A stretch of 64,000 nucleotides of DNA from Spisula solida (lineage: Eukaryota > Mollusca > Bivalvia > Venerida > Mactridae), in assembly GCA_947247005.1 (NCBI GenBank), contig OX365959.1, positions 34,802,148 through 34,866,147 on the forward strand. Direction: 5' to 3'. The notes under the pieces were generated by a model. It saw only the letters and a list, made by a program, of their open reading frames with translations. It was not told where the DNA came from and searched no databases. Below are positions 24,688 through 36,329 of this stretch, one piece after another. Position 1 is the stretch's first letter, and each line of letters opens with the position of its first letter. The position numbers and the translations under genes were made by a program.

Positions 24688-27600
24688 CTGAAAACAGCAA
24701 CACAATATACAATAAATTATTTCACATGAGGGGGATGAAGTCTGACCAGCTATATTTCTCAGGGTGGTTAGGGTCTGACCAGCTTTTATTCTGTGACTGT
24801 CCAACCAGGCTCTTAGCTCTGAAATAATCATCTGGATATAAAAGATGCCCTTTAAAGTGTGAGGTCTGTACATGTCATTTATAATTATTCAAAACTGGAA
24901 TCGTTGATTCCATTAAATTTCTGCAAAATGGCAAAGGACGGACATGCTAGTGCCAATTATCCAAAAAGCCAACATTCAAACTTTCATGTACCAAATTTTT
25001 TAGCTTAATGTAATGTATCCTGTAGTCAATAAACAATTTGACATAGGTTAGTTTCGAACTCTGCACATTACTGCTTAATCTGACAAGGGAGGTAATTCAT
25101 TGATTTCATTATTAACCAACTAATCAACTGGAGTTATCTTTCTTCTACACACAACACATTCAAACAATAAGAGTCCACTTTAAAATTAATTCTTCGATTA
25201 CACCTAATAAATAACAACAAAACCAGAAATTTTATCCAAATTTAATAAAGCAAGTTTAATTTCAAATCAGGTTAATATTAGAAATTTTTTTACTAGTTAA
25301 GCTTGTTGCTGACAGAAACAATGCTTTCTGTTTAATATCTAAGTGATATCAGGGGTGTAGCCAGCGATACGGACGTATGTATTTACGTAACATTGATTTA
25401 AAAGTAGAACTATAACTATGGCTAGAATGTCATTAAAGTCCCAAATACCCACAATCATGAGGACCCCCCCCCCCCCAACCATAACCACCACCTTCAAGCC
25501 TGGCTACGCCCCTGCATATGAGAAATCTCACCCGATGGGTGGAATAAAACCCGACAATTACACAAAAAACATTAGCACCTGACATTGAATTAACTACAAT
25601 CATACATGGTATAGTACGGATAATTTGGTCAGATCCTCGATCTTCTATAAGCATAATTTCACAGCAGATATATTGTCTATATTTATAAACCCGTTGTATT
25701 TTTTCATAAGTCCTCAACTTATATAATACAACAGCAGTATCACTAACTTAAATCCTGGACCAATGGAAAACCTCATAACAAGCAGTCAATCAATCTTTAA
25801 TACAAACATAAATCTAAAGGACCAATATTACATGATTTGCAAAATTTATATGTTCAAAGCAAACACCTTGTAATATATTCATGCTTAAAGGTCAGGATCA
25901 GGTAAAATTCTCCATACTATACATCTGAGTAATACATTATAAAATTACAAATGAATAATGATTTAAAATTGATTGCACGAAAAAATATCTTCACTTCAAT
26001 ACAGGTTATCTAATTTTGGCACAATACAGTTATCGTTCAATCATGGCACAAACATATTAATGGCAATTTATGAACACTCCTGACAGCACTGAATACACAA
26101 ACTAAGACTATGTATAGTTTGGAATAATACTGGGGTGGTATTCACAAAGCATCTTAAGGGAAAACATAATTTAGAAGCATTATGTAAATAGCTACAATGA
26201 TCACAAAGAAAACATCAGCTATTTTTCGTTTCTTGGGAAATATATGCAGCTCAACTTTTTAACTTAAGTCAAAATAATAAAGTTTTCCCTCAAGATGCTT
26301 TGTGAATACCAGCCCAGTATTAATCAAAATGGCTTAATGGACAAAAACAGTTCTCAAGTCATTTCCTATACTGAGCAGCTCTGAATTTCCATGAGTGAAC
26401 CCCAGAAGTCTTCAGATATTTAAATTGGCTCCCTGTACTTCCAGGTGTCAACCCCACCAGTCATGCTCCTCCTTTGTAAACGGTAATAAGTCAGGAGGAG
26501 GCTCTTGGAACTGGATTGGGAAAAACAACCTGAAAGTATAGGTTGACCAATCAGATTGCTTGTTATTCCACCAATCAGATTGCTTGTTTCATTCAACCAA
26601 TCAGACTGTTTGTATCATTCCACCAATCAAAATGCTTGTTTCATTCAATCAAGTAGATTGCTTGTTCTATTCCACCAATCCTATCACTTGTAACAAAGGA
26701 AGGTAAAGCATTGCCATGCTCTTAAAAAACTGACCAAAGGAAGCATAAACAGAACTTTCAAGCTATTGTTATTCCTCGACATTGTCAATCAGATACAATA
26801 TGAAAACTTCCCACTTGAATTATTCACACAATATGCCAACCAGTCCTTGAACCCTGAATGCAGCGAGGTATAGCTATATCAGTACTAATTATCATAACTT
26901 TTCTATGCTGCGACCAGGGATTGTACACACACAATGTCGTATCCTGGGAGGGACACTAAACACCTATCTACCGGGACTGAATATGAAGCCCAGCATAGCC
27001 TTTGTTTGTCAGTCAGCTTTCTGCTGAAACATGGCGGCATATGTGTGCCTAAACCCGGATTTGAACTCTGGTCACCAGATTAGACGGCAAACACGATAAC
27101 CACTGAGCTATGGAGGCCAAGCAAACAAGGACCCACTCTTACCTGACTGTTGTGATGAAGTATTTTCCAGATGAAGCAACCAACGACATACCAGCATCAT
27201 TCTCTCTAACTCCACTACCGTAACTGTCCGGTGAGAACGGGTAATTTACTGTCTCCACACCAAATATCGGAGTTTCTAAAAGTAGAAATATACACTATAA
27301 TTTTCAAAGACACTCAAGAAAAATGTTCTTCTATACTCCCACTTATTGCGTTTAATGATTTTGATCACATCTATGTTAAATATACAATGTCATGTACATT
27401 CTTTATCTTATATAAACCTTTGAGAATACGATATCTCTCAAAAAAAAACACCAGAGCACTTATCATCAAAAGGAGGTAACTTACTAGTGAATTTTTTAAA
27501 CAAAGGGAGGTAACTTACTTGTAAGTTGTAACCAGGTGATGACTCGCTGCATGGTTTTTGAGAAAGTTTCACAATTTTTTCCCCACTGACCACGACGGGA

Positions 27601-30600
27601 TGGTATAAATAATCTCGTTGTAAGTTCTAATGAACTGTACGGACACACATCTGTCTTGGAATCCTGAAACAAACGTATCAATTAAGTAATGAACCTAAAC
27701 GATTGGCTGGCTTTTTTGTAGAATACATTGAATAAGGAACAAAAAGCATGATAATTTACTGACCACAAAACTCTGACCAGTATAATAGCAAGAAACTGTC
27801 GAAATTGTTTTTAAACAAGACTGCGTTCAATTAACGCTTATGCCCCCATGGAAACTTGTCCATAAAATATACACCATCCATGCAAGTATGAAAGCTTTGT
27901 AGCATGCCATATTAATGCTCAAAGAAACGGTCAATTTGTGTTAACCAAGAATTTGGCCCTTCAATATGTCCAAGTCCAAAATTAGGTCAAGGTGAAGGTC
28001 AAAATGGGGTCAGGTGATACAGGCTTGTGGAGTGTTCATATACAACATCCATGCAAGTACGAAAGTTTTGTAGCAAGCTATATCAATGCTAGATGAAACT
28101 GTCAATTTGGTTTAACCAGGACGGGCAGGCGGACAGGTGAATCACTATATGCATCTCGACACGGGGGCATAAAAGAAAGAAGATTATGTATGTAATTGAA
28201 ATTTGTGTATTTAATTTTAGTTTGTCTTACTATTCGGAGGGTTTTTAAGTGAAGCTAAACTGTAAATGCAATTAATCAAGCTGTATAGGATAATGAAAGG
28301 TTTGATGGAATCACAAGAACCTACATGTATAAAGAAGACACGAAGTACTCGTGCGTATTGTACATCTTGTCCCTGTGCTTCAGCGTGACCAGCTACATCA
28401 TGATGGATCTTCATTTCACCTGTAATAAGTCGAGAAAAGAAACAATTATCACCAGGGAATATAAATCTCTTTCTTGAGGCAGATCGTTTTCAACAAACAC
28501 ACAAGTGTTGCTCACCTCTCGCTATTGGCCCTTTTAGGAATTTCAGAACCCATATTGGAAAATAAATGTTTTTGTTTAGTTCAAATTGAAATAATATAAC
28601 ACTGAATTCTGACCAACATTAATCGCCACCTGTAGAGAATATCTTCAATTTCAGACATTGGGCAAGCGAAAACATTAGCGATTTTTGTTATTTCTTGGTA
28701 GAATTTTTTGTATGCTCAAATTAACACCAGGGGAAAATATTTCACATCAATCTTATACAGTCTTAGACCAAAAATAAAACATTTTTTGTTTCCCCTTCCA
28801 GACCCTCCCTAACCAATTAGGGTTAAGTAGATAGGTAGGTAAACAAAATGTTTTTAATTTTATTGTCAATATTTTTTGTACCCGCCTATTTTGTAGGTAG
28901 GTAGGGAAGAGGAAACAAAGAATATTTCAGTTTTGGCCTTATATGTTAAAAATATTTCCATAAGAATATGCTAACGTACCTTTACTACTTCTATCACTGA
29001 AGATTTCTACACTCTGCATATTTATTACTCGGATTCCCTGAAACAAAACATCACTCAGATCATACCATGCAGCATTTTAAAAGTAAAGCTCAAGCAAAGA
29101 TAAATTTACTCGAAAAATATTTATCAATCAAAAAATGTTTAATTTCAGAACTTCCTCCAAAAACTATCTGAATAACTGGCTGCCAAATACAGTACAGATT
29201 TTTCATGTTTAGTTCTCAGATTGTCAACAGACGACATAATTTCTAGGTAACATGCCTTACAACTCCATAAATTGCTTGCTACAGAATAATCACAATAATT
29301 GGCTACAACCTTGGATAGGTCAATCATAAGTCTTTCATATGGCATTAAACATTTCCAGCTTGAAAAATAAGAATGACCTGTACGGAATTACGGATAGCCA
29401 CAATTTAAATATTTGCAGGCTCCGCGAAAATTGTTAGTCCTTCAGTTCTGAGTCTCCTGACTGACAAATTTTTATTCAGACTGACAGAAAATCCTGTATT
29501 TTTCTATTAGGCAAAGAGGAACATAAACTCAATTTACCAATTCCGACTAACAAGTTTAAGAACGAGAAAGAGCCTTCCTTTGTGAGTATAAAGAGTCTCT
29601 AAAATAGCATTAAAAATACGTTGGTTGGAAGTAACAATAGATTTGATAATACAGACATACCTTCTGTAATTTCAACCAATTTTTAGCTCTCTGTACAACA
29701 GTAGTAAATGGACAGAAACGAAGTTTACTGACTAACTCCCAATTATTTAAACATACTGGAAGTTCATCATGATAACCTGAAATATAATACATGTATAAAT
29801 AATAAAGCATCTAATGACACTGATCAACAAAATTCAATGACAACATACCATGCATGAGGTTTTTCTGCAAAATAACAAATCGCTGGCTAAGAATGAGAAG
29901 GTTGTAAGTCCAACTTACTTGTACGACCTTATAACACCCATACATATTTGAAATCTGCATCAAAGGCTATTGCTATGAGCCTATTTTCATGAAAATCGGA
30001 AGTCACAGGTCATGTTGACCAAACTGAAGTTTAAAAAACTTGTTTTTCAAAAAGTAAAGAATAGTTTTCAGACAGTTTTTTCTTGTGATTATCACAAAGA
30101 CACTCAAGGTGTAATACCAACACGAACCTAAAGGACCGATACTGCTCGCAGAAATTTATACATTCAAGCAAGAACCTTGTAATATATTCATGCATAAAGG
30201 TCATGATTGAGTCAAATTCTCTGTAGTATTAGCTGAGAAGACAGGTAAAAAAAGATTACTTACCCACAGATTCAAAAGCTGGCTTGCCAACAACATAGTA
30301 CACTCTCAATGCATAAATATAAACTCTGTCTTCCTTGCCGCAGTCAGCCCAGCACATCTTCTCTGTATCCAGACTTTTTGTAGCATATTCATCAAACTTT
30401 ATCTTTACTGTTTCAACATTTAATATCGTCCCTGTAAGAAGACAGTTATTGATTAAACAAGGTCGTCTCCAGACACAAACATGTAAAGAGGCACATAAAT
30501 GCTAGGGTATATTTGATGTGTTTTTTCTTCAAACAAATGCTTATTTTGGTAAACTCTCTGCAATGCTTAAGTTCTGATTAAATGAAAAAGCATCAAGCTA

Positions 30601-33600
30601 AAGTCTTTCTTCAACAGTATATTCTTCAGATTTTTCTTACTATTTTAATGCTGTGAGACATACTCATGAAATAAGAAATCTTACAGAAACTAGAAACGTG
30701 TCCATGGGACACAGTTGGCCCCACATGCTGCATGCAATTTAACCATAACAAGGGCAATAACTCTGTTGATACTAGATAAACCCAGATCAAAGTACCTCGG
30801 AGCACAACTACACTAACTGACTAATGTTTCTTATTTTAGAAGACCAATCTTGTTTCAAAGGTTCCAATGCTGGTCTTATTCTTGAGGTTTTATAGGAGTT
30901 TGTCTATTAATCTAGCCAAAGAAATTGTTCATGTATGCTCATTCATAAAATGGCACATCAAGTAAAGCAGGCACAATTCTCAAATCCAGACTGAAAATAA
31001 CTGCAATAACTCACCTGGAATAGGTCGTTTCTTCAAGAACTTGTTTAATCGTTCCGTCATGTCCTGCATGCCACAGTAACTAGGGACAGATGCATTGGCC
31101 CTAAATCTACCAGGACGGAATACAGACATCGCACTCTCAGAGTTATAATCATCCAGAACTTCAGGTAATGTGGTCAGATACCCGATGTCTTGTACCGCCT
31201 CGTTCTCATCTACTCGCGGAGCTAACCATAATCTGTAAAATATTTATTCATGGTAAAGCTCACATAGAAGGGATTTTGACACAAAAGCTCACATAGAAGG
31301 GATTTTGACACAAAAGCTCACATAGAAGGGATTTTGACACAAAAGCTCACATAGAAGGGATTTTGACACAAAAGCTCACATAGAAGGGATTTTGACACAA
31401 AAGCTCACATAGAAGGGATTTTGACACAAAAGCTCACATAGAAGGGATTTTGACACAAAAGCTCACATAGAAGGGATTTTGACACAAAAGCTCACATAGA
31501 AGGGATTTTGACACAAAAGCTCACATAGAAGGGATTTTGACACAAAAGCTCACATAGAAGGGATTTTGACACAAACACTATGTCTCCTATAAATCTTTAC
31601 CAAAAATTATTTGACTAAAACTGCTGACAATATGCACAACTAGGCTTTGTACCAAGTATTCATGTGAAGTATACATCCAGACAGACATACATCCAGACAT
31701 ACAGCACTGTAGTGTACGTTGGAGACAATTGTTACACAACATAAATAAATGGATGGAAGCAGAAATAGTTGAGAATATAAAATGTCTTCACTTTCACACC
31801 TTAAATACAATGCATCGCAATAGTTAAATACATGTATATCCAACTTAACTTGTTTCTACTTTAAACCTCTGTTCAGTACACACTACAATCTAGAAATTTC
31901 TTTGTTCTAACCAAATACATGTACATTATTACAGACGGAGAAATTGACCTGATCCTGACCTTTATGCATTAATATATTACAAGGTTCTTGGGTTCAACAT
32001 ATAAATTTCTGCAAGCAAATCGTGCAATATCGGTCCTTTAAATTTGAGTTGGTATTACTACTCAAGCATCTTCGTGATATCTCCCGCTTAAGAAAACAAG
32101 TATAGACAACATGTCAGCTGTTAAACTATGCTAATAGAAGGTCAAGAGTCGTGTTAAATTCTACGTACTATATATACAAATTGATTGTTCTACTTTAAAC
32201 CTCTGCTCAGTAGAAATTTCTTTTTTCTAACCAAATGCATTATTATACATAATATTAGAAGACGTACCTGAGTCCACGTAGATATTTATTGATACCATAA
32301 CTACTCTCGTGGTACATAACTTGATCAAGATCTGCAACATCCTTGTCGGCCAACTTCTTGTTAAAAGATTCAAACTTCATCACTCTATATCCAGGATTGC
32401 CTTTCAACCATTGGTTAGCCTGTTCCAATACTGTGCTGTAAACATGTTTGGAAACATAATTATGGAAATACCAAATACATTAGTAAAATATTAACAAGCA
32501 TGAATGTCTTTCTGACAGCATTTTAGTCATAAAATTATGGGAACTATCATTTTGACACACAACCAACACAACCAAACAGTCCTGAAAATATGCTTATATA
32601 CTGAAAGTCAAACAAAGGGTTTTACCACCGATAATACCAGAACCATTTTAACATCTGTGTTGAAGTCTTCAAGAATCAAACCAACAAAGATAGCAGGCCC
32701 TTCCCCAGAATTGTTTTAGGGCGCTGGGGCATTGCTAGGATTTGAGCTTACGTAGATACACGAGAATGGTTAAAAAATTAAGAAATGATAACTGCATGGT
32801 TATTCTTAATTTAAAGGCTAATTTAAGACTTTTCACACAAAACACAAGCCATAATCACTTAATCTCATTTAAGGCGCTGGGGGAAAGTGGATTCTGGCTT
32901 TAAGGCGGAGGGGTACCACAGCACCTTCTGCCCCTGGAGAAGGGCCTGCTATGATAGGTTTTACATATGGATGCTCATTCCACTGTCTTGATCATTGGCT
33001 GAGCACAACCAATTATATAGCATTTTGTCAACTTCAAACATCAGGACCCGATCTCCCAAAACATCTCATGAAGAAATCTCAACTCAAATTGAGATTTTTC
33101 CAAAACAAGAATACACATTTGAGATAATTCTTAAGTACAAGCTCTTGTGGTGCCAATTTTGAGTCCAGCCTCCTATGGAAACTAACATTAAAACACATGC
33201 CAATATTTGAGATGAGATTTAGCTCAGATTGAGATGCTTCTGGAGATGGGGCCAGGTAACCTTTCCATCAAACCTTATGTACACATATTTCATATAAAAA
33301 GCCTCTTCCACAAAACTGCATTAAAAACATATCATTTGACAATAAATAGAGAACTCAAAAACAATGTGAAGTTTACGCATACAAACCTAAATTCAGCATA
33401 TACTGGTGCATCAGCATTTGTAGCTCCAGGCTCAATCAATAATGGCATAAAATCTACGAAAGTCATGGGTGGAGGTATATCTTCTTGTAATGACGACTCC
33501 TGCTCTGCGGTATATGCGGGGTTATCTGTCCCCTCTACAACACTCGGTCCACTAACATCAACACTGTCAACATTCTCTTTGTCTTTAGCAGTATCAACAT

Positions 33601-33682
33601 TTTCTGCACCTTCTGCTGTATCTGTATTCTCTGGCTGGTTCCCAATTTCTTGAAGTTCCACTTGAGCCCCTTCTTCTGCCAT
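24594..33682 (-). CDS. Unrecognised four-repeat protein, 10 coding exons, two alternative last exons
   Basis: Exons (minus strand): 33682-33387, 32435-32268, 31232-31015, 30431-30264, 29776-29661, 29037-28980, 28419-28325, 27663-27519, 27275-27143, then either 26529-26448 or 24687-24594. All junctions are GT-AG and phases agree throughout, giving 492 or 496 residues. The start is the ATG in AGGATGGC, which lies just inside a likely acceptor at 33698. Residues 1-98 are acidic and low-complexity. From 99 there are four diverged repeats: 99-161, 208-276, 305-373 and 405-470. Each has an amphipathic helix ending W/F-L (W108, F220, W317, W417), then a strand like VETV (residues 121, 233, 329-332 and 428-431 region), then a hydrophobic strand such as LRVFF. 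No signal peptide or membrane segment is seen, so it is probably cytosolic. I recognise no family and assign no function. The helix-strand pattern might be compared with small alpha/beta folds. Confidence 0.85.
25350..25514. mobile_element. hAT-like MITE, CAGGGGTGTAGCCAG termini (short copy)
   Basis: The left end CAGGGGTGTAGCCAG (25350) and the right end CTGGCTACGCCCCTG (to 25514) are inverted complements with one mismatch. The interior word TTACGTAACATTGATTT and the following text match the longer relative at 36330-36715. Flanking GATAT and CATAT are a 4-of-5 match to a 5-bp target duplication. A run of C lies at 25465-25476. Confidence 0.8.
25710..25789 (+). repeat. 80-bp direct repeat, copy B
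   Basis: Identical by eye to 24468-24547. It sits between the two alternative terminal exons, about 1.0 kb upstream (gene sense) of exon 10b, so the pair brackets exon 10b. Confidence 0.95.
25815..25920 (+). repeat. Dispersed repeat (CTTGTAATATATTCATGC family), copy 1
   Basis: AAAGGACCAATATTACATGA, ACACCTTGTAATATATTCAT and AAAGGTCAGGATCAGG recur in the same order at 30127-30235, inverted at 31935-32045, and partly at 63298-63340. The termini were not determined. Confidence 0.7.
26126..26321. mobile_element. MITE with ~39-bp terminal inverted repeats
   Basis: The left end ATACTGGGGTGGTATTCACA (continuing AAGCATCTTAAGGGAAAAC) has an inverted counterpart at the right end with two mismatches over 39 bp (GTTTTCCCTCAAGATGCTTT, then GTGAATACCAGCCCAGTAT). 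The element is about 195 bp and non-coding. A single end of the same family lies at 60080-60116. Confidence 0.85.
26448..26529 (-). CDS. Alternative terminal coding exon 10a (proximal)
   Basis: The acceptor TTTCAG precedes 26529. Entered in phase 2 it encodes 26 residues (LFFPIQFQEPPPDLLPF, then TKEEHDWWG) and stops at TGA (26450-26448). It is paralogous to exon 10b. It supplies the last strand of repeat 4 and the C-terminal tail. Confidence 0.85.
26544..26700 (+). repeat. Tandem CCAATCAGATTGCTTGTT repeat next to exon 10a
   Basis: Five diverged units of about 31 bp (ACCAATCAGATTGCTTGTT and ATTCCACCAATC words) lie in the intron 15 bp upstream (gene sense) of the exon 10a acceptor. Similar ACCAATCAGAAAG/ACCAATAGAAAAC words occur around 24520-24590 beside exon 10b. 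Confidence 0.75.
27025..27125 (-). mobile_element. tRNA-like SINE head (minus strand)
   Basis: On the minus strand GGCCTCCATAGCTCAGTGG carries a perfect-looking A box. GAGTTCAAATCC, about 45 bp on, is a B box. The acceptor stem halves (GGCCTCC and TTTAGGC) do not pair well, so this is a tRNA-derived SINE and not a functional tRNA. It lies in intron 9 of the minus-strand gene. Confidence 0.6.
27830..28175 (+). repeat. Dispersed repeat with two internal units (TATGCCCCCATGG ... CGGGGGCATAA)
   Basis: The segment starts GCTTATGCCCCCATGG and ends CGACACGGGGGCATAA, so the ends are inverted. Two internal units share CATCCATGCAAGTA(T/C)GAAAG, TTGTAGCA and a CTGTCAATTTG/CGGTCAATTTG word. I think such repeats are widespread in bivalves (recollection). 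It is intronic. Confidence 0.6.
30127..30235 (+). repeat. Dispersed repeat (CTTGTAATATATTCATGC family), copy 2
   Basis: AAAGGACCGATACTGC, GAACCTTGTAATATATTCAT and AAAGGTCATGATTGAGTCAA match the copies at 25815-25920 and, inverted, 31935-32045. Confidence 0.7.
31255..31577. repeat. 29-bp minisatellite, 11 essentially identical copies
   Basis: The unit GCTCACATAGAAGGGATTTT plus GACACAAAA is repeated 11 times with no visible internal variation. It lies in intron 2 of the minus-strand gene and ends about 22 bp from the exon 3 acceptor (exon begins at 31232), so it occupies the place where a branch point would be expected. Confidence 0.95.
31935..32045 (-). repeat. Dispersed repeat (CTTGTAATATATTCATGC family), inverted copy
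   Basis: On the plus strand it reads GACCTGATCCTGACCTTTAT, ATATATTACAAGGTTCT and ATCGGTCCTTTAAA, the complement of the copies at 25815 and 30127. Confidence 0.7.
32691..32951. mobile_element. MITE with TAGCAGGCCCTTC termini
   Basis: TAGCAGGCCCTTCCCCAG (32691) pairs with CTGGAGAAGGGCCTGCTA (to 32951), one mismatch over 18 bp. The element is 261 bp, non-coding, in intron 1 of the minus-strand gene. No clear target duplication was found. Confidence 0.8.
33042..33255. mobile_element. MITE with CAGGACCCGATCTCC termini
   Basis: The left end CAGGACCCGATCTCCCAAAA and the right end CTTCTGGAGATGGGGCCAGG are inverted complements with mismatches. AAATTGAGATTT and GAGATGAGATTTAG words lie inside. It belongs with the element at 48098-48241. 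Confidence 0.7.
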
Positions 33683-34568
33683 CCTGATATAATGTGCCTG
33701 CATTTCAAAACATTATATTGTTGCAGGTTTACGCTGTAAATAGTCAAACCAGTTTAATGGTTACCTGAATTAAAAGGTGCAAATATGCAAAGACACGATA
33801 CCAGCAAGCAGTGCATAAAGTTTCTCAACACTTTGCTAGGTCAGCACTACAGAGCACTTTCTTGTGCAATGGACCGCTTTGGTACCATAGCGCTTGAAAG
33901 CGTTTTGCTACGCAACAGTCTGCTATCCCCAAGCGCTTGCAGGTAGCATAAAAAAAAAATTGTCGTCCGCTATGTAGTATGTAGCGCTTTTTTAAGCAAG
34001 CCTTTTCCTAGCATAGAGCTACAGAGCGGCTTGGTTAGGCAACAGGCCTTAGATGTCATTTTACAGTAACATTTTATGTGCAGACAATTTGACATGTACC
34101 TGATATTAGAAATATCACTGCCGTACTACCACCTTGTCCTACCTGTACTCCATGCACCCTATTATAATTGAGTCCTGAGACAACTCTGCTACTTCAATTA
34201 AATTAGTACCAATTAAGAGAAAAAATAAAGCACCTGTTATCGTATTAATTGGCAATTATGACTTTTTTCCACAAAATATAAGTGCCAAGTTGCAAGATCT
34301 CCGGATTTACATCACAGTTCATAAACTAGGTCAGTAATTAGACCATCCCAATTAGTAGTACACCAACTTTTTACATCAATTATTATAACTAATGAACCTA
34401 AATCAATTAACTTCAGTCTTCAAAAAATTAACAATAATTGTCCCCAATTGCAATGTTCACTGTTGTTGTTGTTTTACTGGTGAATATATTATCACGTGAG
34501 TGTACATGTATCGCTGCGTAATAAAATGTTAGATCAAAATCACAAAATGTACATAAACTGACACTTAC

Positions 34569-34760
34569 GTTTGTAATCCAAAACTACGAGCAAACAAACC
34601 CACTAAATGCTAAGAATTAAATGAAATGTGGCAGTGGTTTGTACAAATTGTGACTTGGCTGTATAATTTTGTCCAGACACGTAATTTCACGAGTTTCTCT
34701 AATCCACACGTGATTGTTGGACACCGTCACGCTCCAATTGCGATATAATCCCATTGTTTG
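34569..34760 (-). other. Candidate 5' UTR exon / promoter region of the minus-strand gene
   Basis: On the minus strand GGATTACAAACGTAAGTGT offers a strong donor (exon end 34569). It could join the acceptor at 33698, 15 nt before the ATG at 33682. The transcription start would lie upstream, perhaps near 34700-34760. This also argues for the 33682 ATG over the in-frame ATG at 33703, which would be intronic. Confidence 0.35.
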
Positions 34761-36329
34761 TTTACATTGTTGTCATGGAGTCAGCTAATTTGACCCTGGG
34801 TCATACCGGACCACAAGGAAATGCGCAATATTATTGATTATGTCAATTTTATTGATTTAGATGGTCAGTTTATGATAAATAAGTAAGATATTTAAGGAAT
34901 TTGGCGACTTCAAAATTATGTTTACCTTTTGTCCACCCAACCTGACCTTGGATCAATTAACTTTCGTTCCGTGTACTTTCGTACCACAAACCAAAACACA
35001 ACAAATAAACAATGTTATTTTTCTTAAATTTTATACATTTATTATGTTTCAGTACTTTTAACTTTAAATAGCAATAACTGATCAGTGAATTAAAGATTTG
35101 AAGCTGCTGAAATCAAGTTAAGGTTCGTACTCCTAATTTATCGTACCCTTTATTCGCTCTGCGCTAGATAGACCGTGAATATTTCGTATACCTAAGGCTA
35201 CATAGGTTAGCGTATTTTAGCGACATTTTATAGCTGATATGACAAAGGAAAACTTACAACTACAAACAAAAACACATCAAACGTATCCATAAATAAACGT
35301 TAACAGTCAAAGTCATAATGACACGTGTATATCATTTTTCTAAAAATCTGTATGTTTTTATATTGTAATATTATCGTATAAACCGTGTTTTGTTTGCATG
35401 TAATGCCGTCCATCTTTTACCCAGTTGATCTATGTATCTACCATGCCTTAAATTTGACCATTCATACAATGGTATAAAATAACCGGCAAAGCAATATATA
35501 AAATAAAATAGTTGACCTGTTCATACATTTACATTAAAAACAGTATAACAGCACTAACATACAAAGAATAGTAATACAACAGATACTGAGTATATGACAA
35601 TGTTCCAACCTAGCTGTTGATTTTTCGTGATAAGAAAACACTATGTAGATACATAAAAAAGAAAGCGATCAGTCATCACTAAATTATTAAAACGTCATGC
35701 AGTCGATTTCCTTGTTTGCATGTGTCCTTAAATGACTGTACATATAGTTGTAGCCTCACATATAAAAAACAAAACAACTTTTTATAAATCTCAAATCAAA
35801 GATATAAGTCTGCTATTTTAATTGAAATTAATCTAATCTACGTCATGAAGAAGTCAATTATGAGAAAAACTTATTCGTTTTTCTACATGACTAAAGTAAA
35901 CTGAAATGAAAAGCAAACGTATATTGTAAGTTTTTTTAACAGGGTGAACACACTATGATGTTACACGATTATGGCTATGTATTACATGGGATACTTAATA
36001 AAAGGATAATATTCAAATCGGACATGTCACAAGGAAAGCAGCACACCCAATAGAAACAGCAGAATTGGCCACAAAGATGCACACAACAAAGGTAAGAAGA
36101 AACTTGAACGGACGCAGTACACACATAAATGAACAACAACAGGTCGACTGATCATTACGACAACCACAAAATATTTTTTTTAAAGGGCACATTCACAAAA
36201 TCCCTGACTCCTCACTCCAACAGCCTGTCGAGTAAAAAATACATCACTAAAAGCCAAATCTTAAATAGTCAAATATCTCTGTTAGGTATTTAATAGATCC
36301 ATGAGATTTAAGGTTCATGTACCTGCATC
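34761..36329. other. Intergenic, no gene seen
   Basis: AT-rich; no exons, RNA genes or element termini were recognised. Confidence 0.45.

Noticed and set aside
31255..31577. CRISPR-like array (29-bp repeats)
   Set aside because: No unique spacers: the units are directly abutting identical repeats in a eukaryotic intron.
33234..33653. Plus-strand open frame of 139 codons
   Set aside because: Antisense shadow of coding exon 1 of the minus-strand gene, which has phase-consistent splice sites and a protein-like translation.
33683..33703. Upstream in-frame ATG at 33703 as the start of the four-repeat protein
   Set aside because: A likely splice acceptor lies between it and the ATG at 33682 (ATGCAG before 33697), and the latter has the better start context; not fully excluded.
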